Part shown: positions 1-11,693 of the stretch, piece by piece
How positions within the stretch are numbered: the first letter of the stretch is position 1
How the letters are laid out: each line of letters opens with the position of its first letter
NCBI RefSeq assembly: GCF_964204645.1
Contig: NC_134026.1
Coordinates: 5,642,001 to 5,706,000, forward strand
Direction of reading: 5' to 3'
From: Tubulanus polymorphus
Taxonomy: Eukaryota > Nemertea > Palaeonemertea > Tubulaniformes > Tubulanidae
Length of the DNA stretch: 64,000 bases
The notes under the pieces: generated by a model
The model's input: only the letters and a program-made list of their open reading frames with translations
The model's database searches: none
Told to the model about the DNA's origin: nothing
Translations under genes and position numbers: made by a program

Positions 1-217
1 ATGCACTTAGAGATTGAGTTGACGTAATCACAACGGACGAATAGTCCTTTTAATAAGTACAATATAATGAATATCATTACGCGAACCATTTGAATAAGTC
101 TTTGATTTGCATGCACGACAGATGGCAGACATGTAAAATCAGTCATGTATGAAAATACTTTTACATCTTGAAACCCACATATTTTGCATCAAGTTCTTTA
201 TAAATTGTCCTTCGTAG

Positions 218-3200
218 GCGTGTGTAATTGTACGAAAAGTTGGGCTGGGCCAGATTGCAGCGTACCGGCTGGAAGCGTTCCCAAGGTTTACGGGATCGCA
301 AATAATGGCTTGTGCAACAGTCGAATACAAAACTGTTCAATAATTCCGGTAAAAGGGGAGAATTTCATCAACTCGCCCCAACCATCGTGCCAGTTGGAAG
401 AGATGAAGGTATACCGATTGAAATCGATTTGTGGTTAGTTTGTGAAAATATGCTATTGAATTCTAGATTGCGGAGAGATGAATTTTCCTTTTTTTAGATA
501 AGCAGGCACGGTCTGCCTCCTACAACCAGCGGCCAGAAGATTACAGTCCCAGCGGTTTACAATAATAAAAATGAAATAGATTGCATAGCCCCGAAACCGG
601 GAAGTTATAAAGTATCGCCGCAGAATGCCGCTCCCAGCAATTCGCAACCTGGATTACCACTACCACTGCCTCCGCTACCACCCCCGGGCGCGAATCCAAG
701 TTCAACAACCCCTTCTCCGCTAACGCCTGGTACAAGTCCTCAAGCCGCGTTCTTAACCTATGATCCGATTTGTGAGGAGTGCACGCAGAACAATCTAACG
801 TGTAAATTAAAGGTAACTGTGAATTCCTTTGACCAAATATATAAATATAAAGTATATCAATAAAGATGTATCTTTTAGTGTAGGTAAAGCTGTCCAGTGA
901 GGTGGCATACGATTTTTAGTGGATAAATCAAAAACCACCTGTGATTTCTTAATCGTTTTCTTACTTAAGACTTTGCGTGGTTTGAAGCAAAGAAGCCCAA
1001 TTTCGATTCAAAATTGTAACATACGTCTGTGGAAATTTCTTTTTCTCCTCCAAAATGCAGCTGAATAATAAGACGTTCTGTTTCGTGGGTGAGAAATGCT
1101 ACGCCCCCGGAGAGGCTAAACCAGGAACAAATGGCTGCCAGTACTGCGATCCGAACTATTCCCCCAGCGCTTTAGCTCAGAAACAAAGTAAGCAATCCTT
1201 CGTTCACAAAGCTTCTGCGTTAGGGTTTGATCATTTTTGACAACAATATCTTGCATAATAAGTTGCATAATTAATGTTATATAATATACAGGCCCGTGCC
1301 GATACGATATAGATAGATAACTAACCGACTTGATGATCTGTTTATATTGGCAAATCATGTCTCTACTATGATGGTTGCTTTTGATGTGTCGTCGTAATGA
1401 AATATGAATAAATAAAAAAATTCATAAAGACTAGTCTTTATTGATATCTGATAAAAAGCATTACATAATAACTACGCAAATGTCAGAATTTATACAATTG
1501 AAAAACCATAAATTGAAAACTAGTACATATCTCTTGTATTTTGATTCCGCATATGCAATTCGTTTCAGCTGCCGACTGTGATGATTCTGCAATACCATGG
1601 TGGATATTCCTAGTTGGGCTACTGTTACTTTTACTTCTGTTGGGCCTAATTTTGCTCTTAGTCTGGCTGTGTTGTCGAAGGTAAGAATTTCACTGCCTAC
1701 CAGTTTCATATGCGGTGGAGTAGGGCCGACCTGCCGACCTTGGTTGGACCAATAGTTCAGTTCCATCCAAATCCGTAATTTTCAATTTCCACTCACGTAG
1801 TAATTCTTGCTCAATATCTTTTCTGGAGGAGGGCACCTGACACCCCCCCCCGTGCCGAGCTTGGCACTTCCGGGTCTTGTTGGTAACAACGCCGACCTTT
1901 TGAAAAAGTTCCACCAATCCTGTGGTTGTACCAAAACCAAACTGCGCTTCATAAGCAATAGTTCAACGCGTGCTAAAATATGGCACGGACCTGGTCCAAC
2001 GTTTTTGGTCGCGTTAAACACGGACCCATGCACGGACCCATTTGGCATCTGTATGCCCACTCAGCCCCGGGTCTCCGTGAGATCGCAGCTATAATTACGT
2101 ATGTTACTCCCATTCATTTGGATTCGGGGATGATGGCTGAATTGATTAAAAATCTGATGATCCATTCTCAAGAAAAATGTCGCTGGTGATCCGTCTTCAA
2201 AAATGAAGATGCATTTCTCTTCTTCATTATTTTCCCCTTTTTCTTCTTCCGCAACAGCTAATATTTACCATCGATATATATCAAGATATTGCGCTGTTCA
2301 CCAGTCTCAATGAAATATAGAAATATACGAACCTTATTTCTATATTCTTCACGCTTTTTTTTCATGTTCGGATACATAACTCTTGTTTACCTTAGGACTA
2401 CAAGGTACAATTGGCCACTGGTCGGCCGGTACGGTTGACAAACATTAATCATCGTTGATGCGTGTATGGCCTGTATGGCTGTCGAGAAAATAAACATTCT
2501 GGTGTCAACCGAAATATCATAGAGTTTCGGTTAGGAGGGAAATTAGATACGTATCGAGGGACTTCACTAGTGGTTAAATTTCCCGATACGACATGCACTT
2601 CATAACGTATATCATTACTGTATAGAAGATGTTCCACTCACTCAGTAGCCCAGACGGCAGATGACTGTTGTTTCTGTAACGAAAAAAAGACAAAATACAT
2701 GGCATTACAACATTTCGATCTATCTTCAACAAGTTTTGTAGTAGATCCAGTACGGCGACGTCTCAAAATAATTATCAATTCCCGTATAGAATAACTCATA
2801 TAAGTGCATAAAAGATACACATTTGCGATGTTTTCCCCACCAGTCAACTGAATAGATATTGATTTTAAAATCGAAATGATGCACTTGATAATGATCGAAA
2901 GAATACAAAAGTACAAATGCATAACTTGCGTATCTTGATTTATTTTAGTTGTTGTGCCAACTGTTGCGATTCGTTTTGCCCATGCTGTTGGCCATGTTGT
3001 GGAAGATTATGCCCGTGTTGTTGCGGAGGTTGGGGTGCCGCGAATGCGGTCGATGAGAAAGCTGCATTCGCCGCGGCTGAAGAATCGGTTGTAGCTAATG
3101 GTATTTACCCAGCTGAATATTCAGATCCAGAATTGATGTAAGTTTGTAGCTATTGACGATTTCGACTTTGCATATTAAAAAGATTTCATCGTAAAATTCT

Positions 3201-5412
3201 TCATTTCAGAAGTCCTTCAAATGCCGAGACGGTCCATGCGGCTTATATGAGCGGCGGAGGAGGAGGTGCTTTGGCGGCTAGTGCTGGAGGGGCTTCAGGG
3301 GCGGCGATGGCATCAACAATAGCACCAGCAATCGTGCCCGTGATAATGGCTCAAAATCACTCGGCTGAACCGAAGAAATTGTATCTCAACGACTTGATGA
3401 GTTCGGGTGGTACGGTGTATGCTAGTGGTGCGGGCCAACAGCAGTATATAGTAGATGAGAGCGGAGCTGGAGGTCTGTTACAGTCAGCGTATTATGGTGG
3501 AGGATTAGGCGGCGCCGCAGGTGCTGGACAAGGTGGAGGTGCTGGAGGATATGAATACTACGTTTCAGCAGCCGATGGCGTGGATATAGTGGACAGTGGC
3601 GCGGGAGGATTACATTCGGCGCATTACATTAGTTCGGGAAGTGCTGGAGGAGCAGGAGGTGGAGCACATGTCTATACACTTAGCAGCAAGGGTGCAGCCA
3701 GTGGAAATTCTAACCATGGCTATTTGAATGATGAAGCCGGTGCTGAAGTAGCTGAAGTAGAGTATTTACAAGGAAGTCCCGCTGACGTCGTGGTACCGGA
3801 CTACAATTCTGATTATTTTACGGAGGTTCCTGGTACTGCAGCGACTCATAGCGCTATCCACTACGTTTATTCGGGTAGTAACAACCGACCAGCTAGCTCA
3901 ACCGCGTACAACATCGTCGATTATGGTAGCGAGTCGTGCGGGGAATATACAGGTAATAACACCGAAGACTCGGTAAGCACGTCTACGTATGTGATAGATA
4001 GAAATACTGTGGGAAGTGTAAGATCATCTGCCTATCTGCACCCAGGGAGCGCCGCGACAAGCACGACGTATCTGCTCAGTGACACTTCTCCAGAATCTCA
4101 CGTACAAAGTGATGGGAACGTCTTGTACATGAAACAATTTTCTGATGAAGGAGGACGATATTTAATTTTACCGGCTGAATCTTCGTCTGATGTACAACAA
4201 CAACAGATCCATCACATCGAACCAGAAGGACACGGAACGAACCGACTTTACTCGACGCCGACTCTCGTGGCGCACGGCACTCGTATTCGACAACTTCTTC
4301 AAGACGACGGCGGAAACGAGTATATCGTGATCAGTGACGACGAATCCAATGCTTCAGTCCATCTCAATCAATCGGACGCCACACTCGTCCATGCTTCACA
4401 GTTGAGAGCGATCCCAAATCACCAAACAGAGATCTATGATAGAAGCGTTTCCCCGATAGCCGTCCACTCAGATCAAGTGGTCCGTTCAAAGTCACCGACT
4501 CGGTTTGTTCAAGTACAGCAGCCTGAAGTGTACCGACAAACATCTCTAAACGCTGGACGGAATGCTCCAGAGCAATTCGTGGCGAACGACCTCGATACCG
4601 ATAAATCGAGTGCTAATAATAAGAAGAGAAATCAAAACGGCGGCTTTTTCAGCGCGTTCGCATCGGGTAGATTCATGAAAGGGCGACGCAAACAACCGAA
4701 ACCGAAAGAGGAAGTGATAATAATCAGGAAAAATGAGGCCGAAACCGAAGCAAGGATGAATCCGATATTCATAGAAAGCACGGATGAGATACCGACCCGA
4801 GTTTTGTACGAATACAATAATAAAACTCCGCAAAGTAACCGAAAAGGAAGTCTAACTTCTTACAGTTCAACCGAATCAAGTTCAAGCAGTAGTCCTACAA
4901 TGTCCGACGGTATAGAAATGGCCAGGGTTCACCGCACATACTCGACTAGAGCAGCGCAGCAGAGTAGAAGTCAAGGCGGTTCCAGTTATGGGTGGAGTGG
5001 CTACGGAGGCGATTACGATGGATTTTCGACGAGGAACGTCGGAGACAGAGACGGGAAAACGAAACGGACGACGTACATCTATGAAAAACATCAACCTGAT
5101 CTAACCGGAAATACAAGAAGATCTGCGTTTAGATCTACTCAGAATAGGGCTTCGGCCAGGAGCGCTGATAGCCGATTAGTGAACGCTGATGGAAGTAGGA
5201 AAGCCAGATCAAAAAGCGTAAGCCCGCATCGGGGTGGCGGTGGTGGTGGTGGCGGTGGCTCCAATTGGCACTACAGTTGGAAGTCTTCGAACCAGCAGGC
5301 ACCGAAATCAAAAAAGAAAACTTCCCAATCGCGACAGGGACCGACAGAAAGTTACAGCTATAGCTGGAAATCATCTTCTAACGACAATAAAAATCACCAG
5401 AAAGCGAAATAG
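218..5412 (+). CDS. VWDE/EGF-type single-pass membrane receptor, 3' part (5' end outside window)
   Basis: Six exons fit by phase: 218-408, 498-812, 1061-1187, 1569-1680, 2949-3137 and 3210-5412; the first enters in phase 1, so earlier exons lie to the left. Order of parts: an EGF-like end (CNCTKSWAGPDCS) followed by a cysteine-bearing segment of the kind seen in von Willebrand factor D and EGF domain proteins; a Pro/Ser/Thr-rich stalk (about 640-750); a small cysteine module with CFVGEKCYAPG and CQYCDP (1061-1187); one transmembrane helix of mostly Leu (about 1595-1665); a cytoplasmic cysteine cluster (1667-3030); then over 700 residues rich in Gly, Ser, Tyr and Asn with a basic end. The last 2.2 kb is one uninterrupted exon. 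An AATAAA lies at 5500. Membrane topology and family are inferred from these parts; the ligand and function are unknown to me. Confidence 0.75.
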
Positions 5413-5499
5413 CCCACGTATATCATATCGATGGTTTCCCAGCTAGTACAGTTCAACAGCAGCAAAATATCTACAATTCGTTGGACAAAAAAAAAATCA

Positions 5500-5505
5500 A
5501 ATAAA
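5500..5505 (+). promoter_or_regulatory. Polyadenylation signal of the receptor gene
   Basis: AATAAA lies 88 nt after the TAG stop at 5412, in an A-rich 3' flank. It is the first such hexamer after the stop. Confidence 0.5.
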
Positions 5506-8500
5506 AAGTGTGTATAATTCATGCTATATAGAGCTTTAAATATCTTATCAAGGAAATATATGTAAACGAAATAACAACAGAAATTTAGAAAAACAAATCT
5601 AAATGAGGATACATAAATATAGTATTCACTATAAACATCAGGGGTTTGGTGTAGAAGCTAAATCAGTAATGGTACCCAAGGCCTATATAGGAGCTATGAT
5701 CTCGTATGAGATGTGTCAACTTGTGGAACCGAGTCCAGCAATACAATCAAAACTCATTCTGATATTTAAAACTTTCTGCCATGGCAACATCATTTTCTTT
5801 CTTGATAACCTGACAAGCCAAATGAATTAAAATTTGCTTTCTAAACTTTAAAAAGGCTGGCTATAACTATAAATATTTGTAGAAACAGCTTTCTATTTGT
5901 AACTACTTGTTCTTGATACGAATTGCACTATTCCTCCAACTGTTATTATAGAAATAAAATTCATTGAATGCTTCATTTAATTTTTCTTCGAGTTACGTAT
6001 TGTTTAAATCATTGACCAAACGTTATCAGCAAACCGATTCATAAATCCACCGTGGATGCAATAAAATACGTTTATGTATTCCGCTATCAAAAGAGGAGAT
6101 CTTGAGAAATGCATACATTGATCCCGAGAAATCTAGCTGGCGTTTAGTTTAGACATCGTCCAAAAACGAGAGACGTTGTAAACGGGGAAATTTATCACGC
6201 AAGCGCGGGGTATTAGGGAAGAAAGGATTATTCATTACTGGAAGCGTTTGCAGAGTGATCTATTACACTGATCGAATACACTGGATAAATGCCACGTGAC
6301 CGGACTGACTGAACGGTCATTGCTTTTTGGAACAAAAATACATATCTGCGCGCATTCTACATCGATGTATTCTTTTTGCTGTTCTTGAGATTTTCTACGA
6401 AGTCTCTTTCTTCGGATATACTTGTTCGAGGGGTAATGATAACAATGAATTATTCAGTTTACTACGTACGACATGTTTTACTGAAAATTTAAATTTGAAT
6501 TTTCACTGGTACGAGAATCAGATGAAGGGGTTCGGGATGGCGAACGATTCTGAATTAAGTTCAAAAAGAATTCGTTATTTTTCAGAAAGGTTTTACATCA
6601 CATTAGTTGCTTCGCTCAGCTCTGGTATGGCTTTCGAGAGAGGTTCTTGCTTGTGTAGCAAACACCTCATTAATGTTAAAATTCGGAATTTGAACCCCTT
6701 GGACAATAGCTAGGGACGCCTGTCAATCCGCTTGGTTAAGTAGAAGAATGTTTCTTGCAACGACAGAAATGTCTGTGTATAGCCTACTTAAGCTTCTGAA
6801 GATACCCGGTCGAGAAATATCATATATGTATTTTTGGGATCGTATTATTCATGATAGCTTGTGAATTCGAGATTGCCTCATCACTGAGAATGTACGACGT
6901 AGGTAGCAAATCTCATGCATACATACGATATAGTTGACACGTAGGAATTACGTGCTTGTCAGTATTTTCGGCTCGGGCGGCGATTAGACGTACGAATGTC
7001 TCTCTTGAGTTCATCCCGTTGGCTCGGATGCTAACGAGATCCATCTTGTTTGGTGCGATCCCTCGGTGATTTCGCGCGTAGGAGGAATATCTTCCACACT
7101 CCACACCCACTGAACTGAAATCAAAGCGTAAATGACTATTTTATGAATGACACCGCGCGAACAGGGTCGAATAAAACCCGATACCATGTAAAGTAATTGA
7201 CTAGATAAACGTCATTCTCGTTCAAATTCTGATGATAGTTTCGCGGCGGTTTTCTGAAGACATGACGGCTCCACGATCTAATAATGTATGTTTTGACTAA
7301 TACTAGACCAGTCCAATTACCACCAACACCAGACATAGTTTCGTATGTATGGCGATGTCTTTCACTAGTGAATTATCACCAAGTGGGACGCAATACAATC
7401 GTGTCCTGACGCATAAAAACAACTTATCTCTGGAATTGCAATATAGTTGTGAGCCAACGAGCTAGCCGGCGTAAATTTCCGCAAATTGATCGTATAGAGT
7501 GACTCATTCAGATATATTGATATTGATGGCATTTTCTCTTGTTGCGTCTTGTACTTCTTTTTTATATCGATAGACTACAAGATTAGTTTGACACAATAAA
7601 ATACATTTACTCGGTCTTTGGGTGATATTAAATCTCCATTTTGCCCGTCTACTTGAGAGGCTTCGACACTCCTTGTCGGGTCATGAATGACGTGATTCGC
7701 AAAATGTCCAGTCCAGATTCACTGAGAATGCTTGAAATGATTCCACATCAGTGAAACTGTGGTATCGAGAGCCATTAGCATTTGGAAATTATCAGGACTA
7801 TCAAAATAATAGATCCCGAATTAAATGCATATCAAAGCAAACGCCCGTCATCTTTTCATCGACCCAAATGCATCTTTTCGCAAGTTTTATCCCCTTAAGC
7901 GCATTTCGGATCCTAATCTAAATGTAAGTGTCGTATGATCAAAGCTTCGAGCAACATGCAGAATGATTACACTCCGGCCCGGCAGTACCAGATTCAGTAT
8001 CGTCGTTTTTATTTCTTGCCACGTTTTGACCCTGACTTCAGTGCAAACCCCCATCATGGAAAATGCCTATCGTCGGTGAAAATTTTGCGACAATATTTAT
8101 GACATTGCCAACAAAACTACTCAATTAAGACTGGCGAATCTGAAGTACCGTGGCTGCAAGATGATGGCCTCTCGACAGAATTATTTATTTGTTTATTAGT
8201 GTGACATATATATCAATAGCCTTACATACAAATACGAATCTTCGCCCTGTTAATCATTGAAAATCGGAATGATTTTTACAAAAATTATCGTTAAGCGGAG
8301 ACATTTACCGTACGTTTCATTGGAAACGGAAAACCATTTTTGTCCTATCGCATATTTAGTTTATGCGTACAATATCTAACCGTGGAATATATGTTTTCGT
8401 TTTCACGCATTACATTAAATCATTATGATCAGGTCACTTCTTTTTCGTGTGGAAAATATATCTTTCCTGAAATCATCGAGTCTACGGAACCACAGCGCGC

Positions 8501-8666
8501 GAATCTCACTAGATTTCTCTGCAGATTCTAATCTGCTAATAAGTAACTTAATGGGTCCCAAAAAGCAACCAGTTCTTTTAGTCGAGTTATCTAACAAAAT
8601 TTAATTATACTGAATTCAATTTCGTTACGGGAACTAAACTGCATTGATTTGATTACTTTGACGCAG
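5506..8666. other. Intergenic region, no gene seen
   Basis: AT-rich sequence between the receptor gene and the orphan exon at 8.7 kb. Short open frames such as 6327-6713 have no family signature and no matching splice sites. No RNA gene or clear repeat was recognised by eye. Confidence 0.5.
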
Positions 8667-8985
8667 GCACGTTTTGGTCCCACGGGAAATTCCTCGCAAT
8701 TTTGTTCGGTGCTTCGGGATTATGGATTCAAAAAATAAGCAGATGTTTGAAGCGATTGCCGAGTCTGAGTTGAAAAAGTATAGGCCATACTATATGTTAG
8801 CAGTACGGAATACGTGGGAACGGACGAGGATTGATGATTTGATGAGGCTAAAGAAGGGATTGAACTCAAGCAGAATTTCTTCACGCGGTCATTCACACCG
8901 TGGCATGCCGCCAATAAGCGGCGAATTAGCCCGTCAAGCGCAAGCGGCTTACTTAAGTAAGGAGACTAGCTTGAACGTTCATTGA
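8667..8985 (+). CDS. Orphan coding exon or small protein, function unknown
   Basis: A good acceptor (TTTGACGCAG) ends at 8666 and the frame is open to TGA at 8985. An ATG at 8722 would give an 88-codon frame including the stop, rich in Lys, Arg and Glu (ESELKKYRPYYMLAVRNTW, then GELARQAQAAYL). The composition looks like real protein rather than chance. A strong donor (TTAA|GTAAGG) at 8955 would end the exon in phase 1. That phase is the one required by the acceptor at 12380 in the DEG/ENaC gene downstream, so this could be an alternative 5' coding exon of that channel. Equally it could be a free-standing small protein or the last exon of something else. I recognise no domain. Confidence 0.35.
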
Positions 8986-9654
8986 CGCTATGAGGAAAAA
9001 TGACATACATATTGCCTAATATGATCGACAATGAATAATATAATGCAATGTTGAGTACCAATATCTGACCTATTTTGAATTTGGATATATCGACAATTGA
9101 ATTCAATTGACCGGCAACCAGTCTAACCGGACTAGCCCCAATATTGATGACGTGGACACATCCACTCAAAATTTATCATTAAAAAGACATACAAATTCAT
9201 CGAAAAGAAAGTAAGAGTTATGACATATATTTGATTATAAAATTAACGCCAAAATTCTCACAATTGTAATTGTTATTTTGAGACGCCAAAATTGATGACG
9301 TAGTGCACGTCGACTCACTGATAGTTGACTAGGGTTAATTAGATAATGATATAAATATTAATAACGTCTGGGAAAACAAATAGAAATAAGGATTCAATGT
9401 GAAGAGTTGGCTTTAACGAAGAAAAAAAAGAAATGTAATAGCTTAGTCTAAGGGAATAATTCAGAAAACATGATTCAGAAACTTGGAAATATATTTCTGT
9501 TCGGAGAGTGGTTGGTGGAGGTTGCAGATTCTATAGAAACCAGACTTGATTTGGTTGGGAGAGATCACGTGATTGAAACTTGGAGAACTTCATCTATCTA
9601 AGAGGCGATCGATCATCACACAGAACCCCATAAATAACGCATACTACTAGGTAT

Positions 9655-10300
9655 CAATGTTGAAATTGAAATTCCATTGTGAAATTGAAATTGAAATTCT
9701 TTATTTACGAATCAAATTACATTAGATAATTACAGATAATAATATGGTAATGTAATATAAGTCGATGGATACCAGGATAAGTTAAAAAATTGTAAAAACG
9801 AAGATACTCTTCGACTCCTTTAAAATTGGATCGAGTGAATTCCAAAGTAGTGGACCAGAAGTCTTTACTGAAAACTTACTTCTTCGAGTTTGAATTCGAG
9901 GGATTTCCATACTGTTTAAGCTACGAGTTCGATAATTATGAATTTCATATCGAAATTGAAAATAATTATTAAAACAATCAGGTAGCATGGATTTGTTATA
10001 ATTAAACATAAAGCATCCTAACTGTAATTTGTTCATTTCTCTGATTCATAGTATTTTCAGTCTTTTAAAAAGTGGCTCAGTGTGTTCTAAATAGTTTGAA
10101 TTTGTTATTATTCGAACCGCACGCTTTTGAAGTAGCAATAAGGAATTTAAGTAAAAATTGAAATTTTGAGCCCAGACTATGTTGCAATAACTGAGATACG
10201 GTTCCACTAAACTGAAATATAATTGAATAAGATTTTTCTCCGGTAAAAATCGTTTTAATCTATTTAACATGCTATATAAACATTATTTGTAACGGTTTTT
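9655..10300 (-). mobile_element. 5'-truncated LINE (non-LTR retrotransposon), end of reverse transcriptase
   Basis: Two in-frame pieces on the minus strand (10270-10046 and 10036-9782) show the RT C-terminal pattern of Jockey/CR1-type elements: LYFSLVEPYLSYCNIVW, the LQKRAVRIITNS block, HTEPLFKRL, and further on LQLGCFMF, IHNYRTRS and GPLLWNSL. One TGA just after the KRLKIL stretch breaks the frame. Nothing of the rest of the polymerase or an endonuclease is present, so it is 5' truncated. The 3' end at about 9663-9700 carries short TTTCAA-type tandem units, as LINE tails often do. Inactive. Confidence 0.8.
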
Positions 10301-11693
10301 ACGGCGTCAGAAAAGTTCGACGGCCAATTTGACGCACGTCAACAGTATGTGCATGATCTGTATAAGGAAAAAAATCAAGTTAATTTTTCTCTATTTCAGC
10401 CCATGAATTACTCATCACTTTCAGACCGATGGTGAAACTAATTGAGAACGACAACAACTTCAACTAACATTTAAAAAAACCGCAAAGTCAATCTTAGTAA
10501 TGAAAAACATTTTTTAATCGAAATTATCATCAATCACTTCGCTATATCTTCACGCGAACCTTCATTCGTGTTTCGGCTTTTAAGCTAGAGCTTCTACCGG
10601 ATCGCATCCGAAACCGTCATTAAATGGACGTTATGAATGTTCTCCAATAACGCGCCGGCAATCGAGGATGTATCTCATCTAGCACATCGACGACGCCTTG
10701 CCTGACAAGATGGTCTATAGCAGCTATAACCTATCAAACATTGAGAAAAAATGCCAAATACCATCTGACAGTGCCTTCGGAGAACCGCGCACACAAATTA
10801 ATCATGACCAATGCAAATCCCTGCCACCAATGTTTATGGAATATTGTTTTGATATAAGATTTGCAAGTTGATACAACAAATTGATATACGGCCCCAAAGC
10901 AACAAGGATAGAATTACTGCGTTATAAACATTTTTATTGACCCGTAGGCGGAATGGATGCCTTAGATGAATATATTATCGCGTTTCCCATGCTCGGTTGT
11001 TTCGGATGTTTCGGCACATCTCGATGAAGACGATGCCGGGATGCCGATATTCGAGGATTTAGTGTCATGAACATGCATCGGGAAAATTACATATGCCGTT
11101 TAAATATTGTCCGAGAGACGCATGTTCCCCATTGCGCAGCCACCGCTTAAATAACTAAACGCTTGCGCTTACAGATGGGGTGCCTACTTCCAGACGAGTT
11201 ACACGGTACAGTCGGCTAAAAGCGCGAGCGGTGCTTTTCGAACGAACGAGCGGCACTAGGTAACAATCGGTGTGATAAGCGGCGATGTCCACTGGATTCA
11301 CATAAGAACTTAATATTTTCGATGAAATATTCAGTGGCCATATAAAGACTGATATTAAATTAAATCCCACACGGGACCTAAGCGTCTGTATCATTCCAAA
11401 TTTAGCGTGTTCATTGCATCGCATATCGGTATATTGCGATATAGAGAGCGAAGTTGGCGGGCTCGGCGTTGGCGCATCAAAACAGCAAAAGCCATTGCCA
11501 TCAGTTGATGTGTTTCGAGTGAAGTGTTTCTTAGGGAATTGCACACAACACTTTGTGAGACGTACAGCGTCTGGATTGGACGTATACATCTTGGCTAATA
11601 TAGCAAGAAGGTTTCTGTTCGTTCGTCAAGAGATATATACGTATTGGTTTATTGCACGAAGAGGCAGCTGCTTCCACAGGACTGGTAGACACT
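10301..11693. other. Upstream flank of the DEG/ENaC gene, nothing recognised
   Basis: No exon, RNA gene or repeat that I can support. An antisense open frame across 11155-11589 has no family features. The promoter of the downstream channel gene probably lies here, but no core element stands out. Confidence 0.4.

Noticed and set aside
6327-6713. 128-codon open frame downstream of the receptor gene
   Set aside because: No domain, no splice sites and a hydrophobic/random composition typical of AT-rich intergenic frames.
11155-11589. 144-codon minus-strand open frame before the DEG/ENaC gene
   Set aside because: No recognisable domain and no acceptor/donor pairing; likely chance.
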